Part shown: positions 35,322 to 46,692 of the stretch, in pieces
How positions within the stretch are numbered: position 1 is the stretch's first letter
Layout: the number at the start of each line of letters is the position of its first letter
Source: Scilla litardierei
Lineage: Eukaryota > Streptophyta > Magnoliopsida > Asparagales > Asparagaceae
Direction of reading: 5' to 3'
Length of the DNA: 64,000 nt
NCBI GenBank assembly: GCA_030789695.1
Contig: CM061134.1
Span: 62,540,370 to 62,604,369 of the forward strand
Notes under the pieces: generated by a model
Seen by the model: only the letters and a program-made list of their open reading frames with translations
Database searches by the model: none
What the model was told of the DNA's origin: nothing
Translations under genes and position numbers: made by a program

Positions 35322-35638
35322 GGTTGGATATGGATGACATGTATACACCCATGAGGGGATGTATGGGGGTATACGGACCTCGAATGTCGCGTGCATGAAA
35401 GCATGTGCGAAGGGAACCTTTTCATGTGTGAAAAGGACCACTCGATAAGTGGAAAAAGGCACATTATAAGTGCATAAAGGCACTTGATAAGTGCATGAAG
35501 AGGAGGATAAGCAAGGGTATTAATATAAGCTAATAAGCTTATATATGGTTATTTCCTACAATAACTACCCCTAAAGCCTATAAATAAGACCCAAGGGTAA
35601 GGCATTTTAGGCTAATCCTTCATGCCATAAGTTTGCAT
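35322..35638 (+). repeat. 5' LTR of P, first piece
   Basis: Matches 49901-50219. The first base is G where the 3' LTR has T (GGTTGGATATGG against TGTTGGATATGG). Its last five bases, TGCAT, are the left TSD of M. Confidence 0.92.
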
Positions 35639-36159
35639 TGTAGGATCTCGTCGCGCGAGGATGGATGATCGAAAGAGAACTTACGTTAGCGTACGCAGCG
35701 TTGTAGTCTCTGAACTTTGCCCTCAGATTCGCCACAACGGTCAATACTTCGTCACAGAGGATCGAAGCAGAGTTTCCACCGTCTAAATCTCTATTTAGAA
35801 GAAGAACAAAATGGAAGGGAGAAGAGGAAAAAGTTTTGCCTTATGCAAACTTATTGCATTCAAGATTACCCTTAAAAGCCTTACCCTTGGGTCCTATTTA
35901 TAGGCTTTAGGGGTAGTTATTGTAGAAAATAACCATATATAAGCTTATTAGCCTATATTAGCACATTTCCTTATCCTCTTCATTATGCACTTATCAAGTG
36001 CCTTTTTGCACTTATAAAGTGACTTTTTCCACTTATCGAGTGGTCCTTTTCACACATGAAAAGGTTCCCTTCGTACATGCTTTCATGCACGTGACATCCG
36101 AGGTCCGTATACCCTCATACATCACCTCATGGGTGTATACATGTCATTCATATCCAACA
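35639..36159 (-). repeat. 3' LTR of M
   Basis: The minus strand runs from TGTTGGATATGAATG at 36159 to GATCCTACA at 35639. It is preceded on the minus strand by a polypurine tract. Confidence 0.95.
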
Positions 36160-36174
36160 TCTCCCACTCACACT
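36160..36174 (-). other. polypurine tract of M
   Basis: The minus strand reads AAGTGTGAGTGGGAGA directly before the LTR start, as in P. Confidence 0.8.
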
Positions 36175-37174
36175 TGAGGGGATTGTAAGGAAACATCTTT
36201 TTCTTCAGTTCTTCAATCTATCATACCGAGAAATAGACCGTGTGACCGTCATGCGCATAGAGTCCGCTGTTGTGCACTTGTTAGAGATACACAACACTCT
36301 TTGGGGTGCAAAGTTGAGTAGATCAACGCATGTTTTACCCTAGATTATTTCTTCACATTTCTTATACTTTATATTCAACAATTGAATCCCATCTGGATTA
36401 CAATTGGCTGGCCAGTTTTGAATCTCTAAAGTCCAAATGTGAATACGAAATTAATCTTCCTCTTCTTGCGATCCTTTCGATCTTGACTTGACTCGCTTTT
36501 CTAACATGCCCCGTCGGACCAAATTACCATAGTCCATAAGCAACATACTAAGATAGCGATCACCTAGTCAAATCTAAAGGAACCAATTAGAGTCCATAAG
36601 GGTAAGAAGTTAAGACCCATGTGGTCTTTTGGGTCTCACATAATAGTAAACACAATTACTATTCTAACCCAATGGTCAAATGCATACGTAGTATGAATAC
36701 GTATTACAACATCACTCCTTTCCTAGGGAGCGTATGTCTTAATGATGTTGTAAGGATGACGGTCAGACACCACAATGTCTGACTTTGAGTCCCTTTTACT
36801 ACTCATAGATCTCCTGGACACACATCCCGTATAAGACAGATAAGATTTCAAAAATCTTCTTAGATCTTTTGTAAGCATCCATATGACGCAGATCTTTCAT
36901 ACGACCATTTTGTTCAAGTCATGACTCTAAATCATCCGTCTGATGATTTTGACTTTAAACAGGTCTCATCTTTATTTTATCCGTCTGATAGAATAAAGGC
37001 GGTTGCTCATGTGAGAGAGCCAACCTCAATCTGTCCGACATACAAAAAAACAGCTGAGATTTAAAAGAAAATGTACACAAAAATTTTCAAGAAACTCATA
37101 TGCAATGTCAAAAAGAACTTATTCTTTTATTAAATTTGATCTTTCATAGACATGGAAATTTACATTGATACAAC
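36175..37174 (-). other. 3' non-coding region of M
   Basis: About 1 kb between the end of RNase H and the polypurine tract, collinear with 48892-49885 of P. I see no ORF. Long 3' untranslated regions of this size are uncommon in copia elements. Confidence 0.7.
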
Positions 37175-38585
37175 TCAGCTCTTACGCAATCCTTGAGAAG
37201 ATAAGTGTTTGTAAAACACATCTCTGGGGATCGCCTTCGTAAGCGGATCCGCTATCATCTCATACGTAGATATGTATCTAATGTCTACCTTCTTGTTCTT
37301 ATCATAGTCTTTTGCAAATTTGTAGCGGATATCAATGTGTTTGGTCTTACAATGGAACTTTGGATCTTTGACATAGGCTATAGATGCTTTACTGTCACTG
37401 TATATTGGTACAACATCTGAGTCACTTGCATCAATTAGCTTGTCTAAGAACTTCCTAAGCCAAACATCTTCTTGGACTGACATGCTAAATGCTACAAACT
37501 CGGCTTCCATAGTTGAAAGTGCGATGCATGATTGTTTCTTGCTACTCCAGGATATTGCACCAGATCCGAGTAGAAAAACATGTCCTGAGGTTGATCGTCG
37601 CTCAGCGAGATCACCCGCCCAATAAGCATCAGTGTAGCCTTCGAGCCTCAAGGCATTTCCTTGATAGCATAAATCATAGTCCGCAGTCCCTTTAAGATAC
37701 CGCATTATCCACTTAACCGATTTCCAGTGTGCTTGCCCTGGATTGGATTGGTAACGACTTACCATTCCAACGGCAAAACAGATGTCCGGTCTTGTACACA
37801 TCATAGCGTACATAAGACTACCAACTGCACTGGAATATGGAACTTTTTCCATAATTTCCTTTTCCTTTTGGTTCTTAGGACACATCTTCAGACATAAATT
37901 ATCGCATTTGCTTATTGGAGTATCAATGGACTTACAGTCCTGCATATTAAAACGTTCTAGAACCTTCTTTATATAAGTCTCTTATGAAAGAGAAAGAAGT
38001 TTCTTCGAACGATTCCTTGAAATCTTAACTCCAAGGATATATGCGGCTTCTTCCATGTCTTTCATCTCAAATACTGATGAAAGCCAAGCCTTGATATCCA
38101 TCACAAAGCCTTGTCATTTCCGACTATTAAAATGTCATCTACATATAGAGACATAATAACATGCTTGCTTTTGATCATTTTGATATATACACAGTTATCT
38201 TCATCAAGCATGGTAAAACCATTTGATAAGACAACTTCTTGAAATCGTATATACCATTGCCTCGAGGATTGTTTAAGACCATATATGGACTTACGAAGTT
38301 TACAAACCTTATGTTCATTTCCTTTTTTTACAAACCCTGTTGGTTGTTCCATATAGATCTCCTCGTCTAATTCTCCATTGAGAAAGGCAGTCTTTACATC
38401 CATTTGATGTAATTCGAGGTCTAAGCAAGCTACCAAAGCCAGAATCAAGCGAATCGAGGTAAAACAAACAACAGGTGAGAAGGTCTCTTCGTAGTCTATC
38501 CATTCATGTTGCGTAAAAATTTTCGCGACAAGGCGAGCTTTATATCTGTCTATAGAGCCATCAGCCTTATGCGTGATCTTGATAA
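37175..38585 (-). pseudogene. pol: reverse transcriptase and RNase H of M
   Basis: Reverse transcriptase: QMDVKTAFLNGELDEEIYME and KSIYGLKQSSRQWYIRFQ, with catalytic YVDDILIVGNDK near 38120. A 1-bp loss after NDK shifts the frame. A TAA at 37984-37982, in the LSLS-ETYIKK stretch, is also present in P. RNase [44 protein letters not shown] and [17 protein letters not shown], ending at a TGA at 37175. This last part is a long intact frame from 37945. Confidence 0.9.
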
Positions 38586-39038
38586 CCCATTTGTTCCCAA
38601 TAGCTCTACGTCCTCTGGGTAAGTCAATCTAGGTAAGTCAACCAAGTCCCAGACTTGGTTAACTTTAATGGATTCTAATTCCTCCTTCATCGCTTCTATC
38701 CATTTGTCTTTTGTAGGGCATGATACGGCCTGTTTGAAAGTCGCATGCTCGTCATCTTCTTGTAGTAAAGTCATAAAGGTTTGTGGGAATTCATCCTCAA
38801 ATCTTAGAGGAGCTAACCTTGTACGACTACTACGTCGTATTTGAGATTCTTCAAGTCCTTGTTGACTCGAATTTAGATCAATTCTAATATCACTCCCACT
38901 TGGAATGTCATTAGAAATGCTCCCACTTGGATCATTATTCCCGTATGAAATAGGATTCGCATCATTCGTATCATCCATTGGTGAAGGTTGAAACGTATTT
39001 TCTTCTTCACCAAGAATTCTCCCACTCGAATGAGGTAA
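38550..39038 (-). pseudogene. integrase-RT linker and RT start of M
   Basis: A Ser/Asn/Asp-rich linker (DDTNDANPISYGNN) leads to FKQAVSCPTKDKWIEAMKEE, the start of the copia reverse transcriptase domain. A 14-bp tandem duplication around 38618-38645 (TTGACTTACC repeated, TAGA between) shifts the frame after DLVDLPR. A TGA replaces a Gly codon just upstream at 39039. Confidence 0.8.
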
Positions 39039-40360
39039 TCATTCTTGATCATAAATCTCAAATAGAGATAAGTCCTGACTTATCTCGCCCTGTCTTGGAA
39101 ACTCGTTTTCCAAGAAAGTGACATCCCTCGACTCAAATTCAATTAGTCCTCCATTGTCTTCCTGACCAATGAAAACATAACCTTTGGAGTTTTCTGTGTA
39201 TCGTATAAAGATACATTTCCTCCCCCTTGGCCCAAGTTTGTCATACTTATGGGAGGAAATATGTACATAGGATGCACATCCCCAAGGTTTTAAAATACTT
39301 AAGTCAGGAGACCTTTGGTTCCACAACTCATAAGGAGTGGAGCTAACTGATTTCGAGGGTACGCTGTTCAAGATGAAAGCGGCCGTCAATAATGCATCAC
39401 CCCAAAAGGTGATTGGCAAATCGGCTTGCGCCATCATTGAACGGACCATTTCCATTAAAGTCCTATTCCTCCTTTCTGCAACACCATTTTGTTGCGGAGT
39501 ATAAGGCATAGTTACCTGATGAACTATGCCTCTTTCATCATAAAGTTCCTTAAAACTTGTTGATTGGTATTCACCGCCTCTATCGGTTCGCAAGACCTTA
39601 ATCTTGCGATCTAATTGATTTTCCACCAAACTCATATAGTTTTTAAAGCAGGTTAATGCTTCACTTTTGTGGGATATCAAATAGATATGACAGAATCGGG
39701 TGAAGTCATCAATAAAAGTGATGAAATAGGACTTTCCGTGTCTTGTCTTGACATTCATCGGACCACATATGTCCGAATGGATGAGCTGTAATGGGACCTC
39801 GGCCCTTGTGCCGGTTCCAAACGGCTTGCGACAAGATTTTCCTACAAGGCAATGTTCGCAAGTCGACATTTCGACCTTTGAAACATTAGATAGAAGGCCA
39901 CGTTTGGCAAGTCTATCCATTCGTGTTGGTCCAATGTGACCAAGCCTTGCATGCCAACAAATTACATCTGACTCATAATTTGATGAATTTGCAACAAGGA
40001 AATTTTCATTATAAAATGAGGAATCATACATTGTATTTAATACAACAAATCCTTTGAAAACATACCCAGAACCAATTAAAGAATTATTACAAGACAAGTC
40101 CACTTTACAACTATGAAAGAACCAACTATAACCAAGACCCATTAAAAAGACCACAGATATAATATTCCTTCGAATATCCGGAGCGAATAGAACATCATGA
40201 AGTAGGATAGTGCGGCCATTGTCCAAGACGAGCTTGCACGTCCCAATGCCTTTCACTTCAACACGTGTGTTGTTTCCTACATATATCCACTTCGTTCCTT
40301 GGGGTATCCGATGATACTCCACGAAGGACCATCTGTCCCTTGCTATGTGGTCGGTGGCAC
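39039..40360 (-). pseudogene. protease remnant and integrase of M
   Basis: After the 82-nt deletion point (40360/40361) the frame reads into YHRIPQGTKWIYVGNNTRVE, the C-terminal part of the protease; the DSG active site is lost. The integrase is well kept: zinc region CWHARLGHIGPTRMDRLAKR and CEHCLVGK, then DDE residues in IHSDICGPM, LRTDRGGEY and QQNGVAERRNRTLMEM. The 427-codon frame from 40322 ends at a TGA where P has Gly. Confidence 0.88.
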
Positions 40361-41206
40361 CTCGTCACCTCCACTCGTACATGAACGAGCATAGTGACCT
40401 AACTTGTTGCACTTGAAACACTTGATCTTCTTCAAGTCCTTCTTGTGCCATTTCTTGTGCCCACCCTTATGTTTAGGTTTCTTGGTAGACTCTGGTTGCT
40501 TATTACATTCATTAGTAAACTTCGAACGATCTTTCCGTTTCTTTCCCCCGTGTGAGAAACTAGCAACCATGTGCACTTCTGCACTTAGCTTGGAGGCCGC
40601 AAGCCGCTCTTCCTCTAACTCGAGGTGCTTAGAAACATCGCTGAAGTTCTTGATGCTCTCATTATGAGTGAGATGCATCTACATTTGGTCCCACCCATTT
40701 GGTAGGGAACATATGACTGCTTGGATTTGTTGCTCATCAGTGAGCACATGACCTGCATCCTTTAACTCTAAGATGAGATTCGCCATATGTCGCAGATGCT
40801 TCCCCATGGAATGATCTGGACGTTTTTTGTACGAATCGAATCTTATAGTTAAAGAACGAAGTTTGGACACCGAGGTGCCACCAAACTTCTCCTCTAGCTT
40901 GGACCATATGTCCATGGTTAGGTCATGTTCTCGGAAGATGCGCATTATGTCATCGGCCATACTGGACAATAACGTAATGCGAGCTATCTTGTTCTTCTGA
41001 GACCAAGCATCGAAAGCTTCCTCGTCTCTTCTGTGTTGGGCCGTAGTGCCTTACTCAAGTTCAATCATTATGTTCTTTAGAGTTTCGAGCACATCTTGCT
41101 CCTCTAGAACATATTGTATCTTTATGGACCATAGTTTGTAATTATCGCCGTTGAGTTTTTCACCTCTGTTCAACTCAACGACGATGTTCTTAGCGGCAGA
41201 AGACAT
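40343..41206 (-). pseudogene. gag: gag of M
   Basis: ATG at 41206 on the minus strand, MSSAAKNIVVELNRGEKLNG. TAA at 41053 (codon 52) and TAG at 40681 (codon 176) break it. The rest matches P: DIWSKLEEKFGGTSVSKLRS and MGKHLRHMANLILELKDAGH. The zinc knuckle CFKCNKLGHYARSC is intact. The frame ends at a TAG only seven codons after the zinc-knuckle tail because of the missing 82 nt. Confidence 0.88.
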
Positions 41207-42795
41207 TTTAGCTTTAAAATGCTGCAAAAGACATAAAACGAAGGTTCGATCAAAAACATTGCATAAATTTCATATTTATAGTCATTATTTTAGACATTTT
41301 CATAATTCAGCAGTCTCGGCCAGCGGACCGACCAGGGGAATGGCTAGTCCATGGTTCACTACCCTCAGACAGAGCCGAGGTGTCCCACAAACTAGTCCAA
41401 AAGACCACTAGTCGAATCATGATCCATTGAGACGCTGAATCAATCGAATGTGGAAATTTCAGACTAGTTTAATATCACTCCCACTTGGAAAATCCCACTT
41501 GGAATGATATTATTATATTTGATAAGTTACTTTCGAAAAATATTGAAGATGTTGTTCTAGAATCGGAAAAGTCATTACGATCCCAATCACCATCTAGAAC
41601 AACTTTCAATATTTCCCCATCACTTTATCAAATAACAGTACTCTTATAGTACCTTGCAGCGGAAAAGCGATTTTGAAAACGTATTTTTCAAAAATATTTG
41701 GCAAACGTATTTTGCAGCGGGAGGTGTTGACCTGCACCGACCATTGTCGGGGTCGAGCTGTGGCCGCGCCAAGGCCGAATTCCCCTTTCGTGGGGTTTTG
41801 CCGTATGCAATTACCGCCAGTCCCGTATGGGCCGGCCATGCAGGTGGCCGGGGCCGAAACCGACGGCACCGTAGGGCTCCTCGACGTGGCCATGTCCCCT
41901 CGGCTGGGGCCTCTACCCTGGACGAGGCCAGCCAGTGCTGGCCAGGGGTTCCTGGCTAGTCGGCCAGGGCCGGCCAGGGGCCCTGGCCCCTCGGCCAGGG
42001 CCTCTTCCCTGGCCGAGGCCGGCCAGGGCTGGCCAGGGCCGCCCCTGGCCCTAGCAGGGGCCAGGGCGCCTGGCCCTGGCCCTGGCAGAGGCCCTGGCCG
42101 GCCAGGCCCTGGCCTGAGGCCATGGCGATGGCCCTGGCCTCTGCCAGGGCTGACCAGGGCACCGGCCCTGGCCTCTGCCAGGGCCGGCCAGGCCCTGGCC
42201 GAGGCCAGGCCGGCCTTTGTGCATGCCGGGCATGGCCCCTTGGCCATGGCCAGCCTCCCCTTCTTTGGGGACCGGTTTGCACACTCCCCCCTCTCGGAGA
42301 GGGGGTCCTTGTTGTCATTGGCTGTAGCCAACCCCCTCCGCATGGGGAGGGGGGTACATAGCCTACATAGCCCATATGGCCATGGCGATCATGCACCAAA
42401 GAGATCATCTTCTCCGTTGAGAATAACTATCATCTTCTCCGATGAGACACCCGTTCATCGAGAAAGTAGTTATGTTTCAATGGCCGTGTGCCAAAAAAAT
42501 AACATACCTTCACGACCGCAAACTTCACGCTCCACATGAAGAGAGTTCACATTCCCTATTGAATGGAGACTCAGCATCCATGAAGAGTGCGAGTTTGGCG
42601 AGATGAACGATCAGTTCTTCCCGTCACGGAGAGTTCCTGCCATATCCGTAATGACAGAAGACCCTAACGTGAAAAGAACAACTGCTGCGATTTTCTTCGT
42701 CACGATGCGCTCCTACCATATCCATAATGGTAGGAAAATCATTCGTGAAAAAGACAACGCCTCGTTCATCGGTGAGACTGGAGCGAACCCGTATG
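41207..42795 (-). other. 5' leader of M with GC-palindrome array
   Basis: A 1.6-kb leader. Between about 41930 and 42250 it is packed with GGCCAGGGCC, CTGGCCGAGG and related words that pair with each other. About 240 nt near 41275-41520 are absent from the P leader. Just before the gag ATG, the minus strand has a T-rich tract with TTTGCAG, a possible splice acceptor. Long open frames across the array are low-complexity. Confidence 0.75.
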
Positions 42796-42808
42796 GCTCT
42801 GATACCAA
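42796..42808 (-). other. primer-binding site of M
   Basis: The minus strand reads TTGGTATCAGAGC directly after the LTR end, complementary to the initiator-Met tRNA 3' end, the usual primer for copia elements. Confidence 0.95.
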
Positions 42809-43330
42809 TGTAGGATCTCGTCGCGCGAGGATGGAGGATCGAAAGAGAACTTACATTAGCGTACGCAGCGCTGTAGTCTCTGAACTTTGCCCTCGGATTG
42901 GCCACAACGGTCAGTACTTCGTCACAGAGGATCGAAGCAGAGCTTCCACCGTCTAAATCTCTATTTAGAAGAAGAACAAAATGGAATGGAGAAGAGGAAA
43001 AAGTTTTACCTTATGCAAACTTATGGCATTCAAGATTACCCTTAAAAGCCTTACCCTTGGGTCCTATTTATAGGCTTTAGGGGTAGTTATTGTAGGAAAT
43101 AACCATATATAAGCTTATTAGCCTATATTAGCACATTTCCTTATCCTCTTCATTATGCACTTATCAAGTGCCTTTTTGCACTTATAAAGTGACTTTTTCC
43201 ACTTATCGAGTGGTCCTTTTCACACATGAAAAGGTTCCCTCGTACATGCTTTCATGCACGCGACATCCGAGGTCCGTATACCCTCATACATCCCCTCATG
43301 GGTGTACACATGTCGTCCATATCCAACATG
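42809..43330 (-). repeat. 5' LTR of M
   Basis: 522 bp, the minus strand starts TGTTGGATATGGACG at 43330 and ends GATCCTACA at 42809, next to the primer-binding site. Confidence 0.95.
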
Positions 43331-43335
43331 CATAA

Positions 43336-43536
43336 GGCAATCTTTTTCCTCTTCTCCCTTCCATTAAAGTTCTTCATCCAAGTAGAGATTTAGACGGTGA
43401 AACGCTGCTTCGATCCTCTGTGACGAAGTACCGACCTTTGTGGTGAATCCAAGGGCGAAGTTCAGAGACTACAGCGCAGCGTACGCTAACGTAAGTTCTC
43501 TTTCGATCCTCCATCCGCGCATGATGGGATCCTACA
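43336..43536 (+). repeat. 5' LTR of P, second piece
   Basis: Starts after the right TSD of M and ends GGGATCCTACA before the primer-binding site. With the first piece it gives 518 bp, against 519 bp for the 3' LTR. Confidence 0.92.
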
Positions 43537-43549
43537 TTGGTATCAGAGC
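43537..43549 (+). other. primer-binding site of P
   Basis: TTGGTATCAGAGC directly after the LTR, complementary to initiator-Met tRNA. Confidence 0.95.
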
Positions 43550-44790
43550 CATACGGGTTCGCTCCGGTCTCACACATGAATGACGCGTTGTCTCTTTCAC
43601 GAATGAGTTTCCTTCCATTATGGATATGGTAGGAGCGCATCGTGACAGAGAGAATAACAAAAGTTGTTCTTTTCACGTTATGGTCTTTTGTCATTACGGA
43701 TATGGCAAGAACTCTCCGTGACGGGAAGAACTGACCGTTCATCTCGCTAAACTCGCACTCTTCATGGATGCTGAGTCTCCATTCAATAGGGAATGTGAAC
43801 TCTCTTCATGTGGAGCGTGAAGTTTGCGATCGTGAAGGTATGTTATTTTTTGGCACACTGCCATTGAAGCATAACTACTTTCTCGATGAACGGGTGTCTC
43901 ATCGAAGAAGATGGTGGTTACAAAACTTCTCCTCGGAGAAGAAGATCTCTTTGGTGCATGATCACCATGGCCATGCGGGTAATGGTGGCAATGCACCCCC
44001 CTCCGCGTTGAGGATGGGGTTGGCTTCGGCCAATGACAACCAAACACAACCCCCGAGGGGGGGACTCCAATAAGGGAAGGCCGGCCGGCCAAGGCCATGG
44101 CCGGCCCTGGCATCGGCCAGGGCAGCCGGCCCGAGCCACCCTGGCCTCGGCCAGGGCCATGGCCGGCCCTGACATCGGCCAGGGCCAAGGCCGGCCCTGG
44201 CCGGGCCAGGGCCAAGGCCGGCCCTGGCCTCTGCCAGGGCCTTGGCCGGCCCTGGCAGAGGCACCCTGGCCGAGGCCAGGGCCTGGCCGGCCAGAGGGAG
44301 CCCTGGCCTTCGGCCAGGGCCTGGCCGGCGGCCCTGGCCGAGGCCAGAGTCTGGCCAGAGGGAGCCCTATGGTGCATGCGGTTTCGGCCCCGGCCACCTG
44401 CATGGCCGGCCCATACGGGACCGATGGCAGTTGCATACGGCAAAATCCCATACATGGGGGAATCCGGCCTTGGCACGGCCACGGCTCGACCCCGGCAATA
44501 GCTGGGGCAGGCCACTGCCTCCCGCTGCAAAATATGTTTGCAAAATACGTTTTCAAAAATACGTTTTCAAAAACGCTTTTCCGCTGCAAGTACTATAAGA
44601 GTACTATTGTTTGATAAGTGATGGGGAAATATTGAAAGTTGTTCTAGATGGTGATTGGCATCGTGATGTTTTTTCCGATTCTAGAGCAACATCTTCAATA
44701 TTTTTCGAAAGTAACTTATCAAATGAAAACTTTATGCAATGTTTTTTGATCAAACTTGTTTTATGTCTTTTGCAGCATTTTAAAACTGAA
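43550..44790 (+). other. 5' leader of P with GC-palindrome array
   Basis: A 1.2-kb leader. From about 44080 to 44360 it is built of CTGGCCGAGGCCAGG, GGCCGGCCCTGG and similar self-complementary words. The array is shorter than in M and differs in arrangement, so it changes fast. AAATACGTTTTCAA repeats twice near 44538-44570. TTTTATGTCTTTTGCAG at 44759-44775, just before the gag ATG, looks like a splice acceptor. Confidence 0.75.
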
Positions 44791-45638
44791 ATGTCTTCCG
44801 CTGCTAAGAACATCGTCGCTGAGTTAAACAAGGTGAAAAACTCAACGGCGATAATTACAAACTATGGTCCATGAAGATACAATATGTTCTAGAGGAGCAA
44901 AACGTGCTCGAAACTCTGAAGAACATAATGATTGAACCTGAGTTAGGCACTACGGCCCAACACAGAAGAGACAAGGAAGCTTTTGATGCTTGGTCTCGAA
45001 AGAACAAGATCGCTCGCATTACGTTGCTATCAAGTATGGCAGCTGACATAATGCGAATCTTCCGAGAACATGACCTAGCTATGGACATATGGTCCAAGCT
45101 AGAGGAGAAGTTTGGTGGCACCTCGGTGACCAAACTGCGCTCTTTAACTATAAGATTCGATTCATACAAAAAGCGTCGAGATCATTCCATGGGAATGCAT
45201 CTACGACACATGGCGAATCTTATCTCAAAGTTAAAGGATGCAGGTCATGTGCTCACTGATGAGCAACAAATCCAAGCGGTCATACGTTTCCTACCAATCG
45301 AATGGGAACAAATGAAGATGCATCTCACTCATAATGAGAGCATCAAGAATTTCATCGATGTTTCTAAGCACCTCGAGCTAGAGGAAGAGCGGCTTGCGGC
45401 TGCCAAGCCAAGTGCAGAAGTGCACATGGTTGCTAGTTTCTCACACGGAGGAAAGAAGCGTAAACATCACTTGAAGTTTGCTCATGACCAGCAAAAGCAA
45501 CCAGTGTCTATCAAGAAACCCAAACAGAAGGGTGGGAACAAGAAATGGCACAAGAAGAAAGACTTGAAGAGGATCAAGTTCTTCAAGTGCAACAAGTTAG
45601 GTCACTATGCCCATTCTTGTACGGATGGAGGTGACAAG
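44791..45638 (+). pseudogene. gag: gag of P
   Basis: The ATG at 44791 opens MSSAAKNIVAELNK. A 1-bp deletion near 44833, relative to M, shifts the frame, and the rest reads in the frame of 44871 (KIQYVLEEQNVLETLKNIM). The body has no stop: DIWSKLEEKFGGTSVTKLRS, MGMHLRHMANLISKLKDAGH and EEERLAAAKPSAEVHM. The zinc knuckle reads FFKCNKLGHYAHSC, so the first Cys is replaced by Phe and metal binding should fail. It ends here at a possible splice donor, AAG followed by GTAACT. Confidence 0.88.
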
Positions 45639-45720
45639 GTAACTTGTAATACTAGTAACATATGTGTTTCTAGTTCAATATTTCTTGTAGAATCTAATCC
45701 ATTTTGGATAATTGATTCAG
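45639..45720 (+). other. 82-nt segment absent from M, putative intron
   Basis: Starts GTAACTTG after GACAAG and ends AATTGATTCAG before GTGCCACCG. It is AT-rich. In P it is read through and encodes the link and active site (IIDSG) of the protease. M lacks exactly these bases, joined as GACGAG-GTGCCACCG (40361/40360). Because 82 is not a multiple of three, removal moves the frame to a stop five codons on. A deletion through the GGT repeated at both borders would look the same. Confidence 0.6.
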
Positions 45721-46692
45721 GTGCCACCGACCACATAGCAAGGGATAGACGGTCCTTCGTGGAGTATCACCGGATACCCCAAGGAACGAAGTGGATATAT
45801 GTAGGAAACAACACACGTGTTGAAGTGAAAGGCATTAGGACGTGCAAGCTCGTCTTGGACAACGGCCGCACTATCTTACTACATGATGTTCTCTTCGCTC
45901 CGGATATTCGAAGGAATATAATATCTGTGGTCGTCTTAATGGGTCTTGGTTATAGTTGGTTCTTTCATGATTGTAATGTGGATTTGTCTTGTAATAATTC
46001 TGTAATTGGTTCTGGATATGTTTTCAAAGGATTCATTATATTAAATACGATGTACGATTCCTCGAATTTTAATGAAAATTTCCTTGTTACAAATTCTTCG
46101 ATTTATGAATCTGATGTAATTTGTTGGCACGCAAGGCTTGGTCACATTGGACCAACACGTATGGATAGACTTGCCAAACGTGGCCTTCTATCTAATGTTT
46201 CAAAGGTCGAAATGTCGACTTGCAAACATTGCCTTGTAGGGAAATCTTGTCGTAAGCCGTTTGGAACCGGCACAAGGGCCGATGTTCCATTACAGCTAAT
46301 CCATTCGGACATATGTGGTCCGATGAATGTCAAGACAAGACGCGGGAAGTCCTACTTCATCACTTTTATTGATGAATTCACCCGATTCGGATATATCTAT
46401 TTGATATCCCACAAAAGTGAAGCATTAACATGCTTTAAAAACTATATGAGTTTAGTGGAAAATCAATTAGATCGCAAGATTAAGGTCTTGCGAACCGATA
46501 GAGGCGGTGAATATCAATCAGCAAGTTTTAAGGAACTTTGTGATGAAAAGGGCATAGTTCATCAGGTAACTATGCCTTATACTCCTCAACAAAATGGTGT
46601 TGCTAAAAGGAGGAATATGACTTTAATGGAAATGGTCCGTTCAATGATGGCGCAAGCTAACTTGCCAATCACCTTTTTGGGGTGATGCATTA
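45721..46692 (+). pseudogene. protease (distal) and integrase of P
   Basis: Together with the preceding 82 nt the protease reads IIDSGATDHIARD. Integrase follows with CWHARLGHIGPTRMDRLAKR and CKHCLVGK, then the first two catalytic Asp in IHSDICGPM and LRTDRGGEY. The third catalytic residue is lost: QQNGVAKRRNMTL has Lys where M has Glu. A 1-bp T insertion near 46677 then ends the frame at a TGA at 46683. Confidence 0.88.

Larger units (their letters stand above)
35639..43330 (-). mobile_element. copia element M, minus strand, inside the 5' LTR of P
   Basis: Bounded by LTRs of 521 and 522 bp and TSD TGCAT (35634-35638 and 43331-43335). The empty site TTTGCATAAGGC is kept in the 3' LTR of P near 50211. 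It has the same family and layout as P, in opposite orientation. By eye about 17 substitutions and one indel separate its LTRs (~3.3%). It has stops and frameshifts and lacks 82 nt present in P at the gag/protease border. Confidence 0.94.

Noticed and set aside
34779..35483. 234-codon minus-strand ORF in the G2 LTR
   Set aside because: Antisense of a C-rich LTR stretch and crosses the border into copia P.
41606..42539. Long ORFs on both strands in the leader of M
   Set aside because: Gly/Pro/Ala/Arg low-complexity translations of GGCC-rich repeats; the same occurs in P in other frames (43739-44614).
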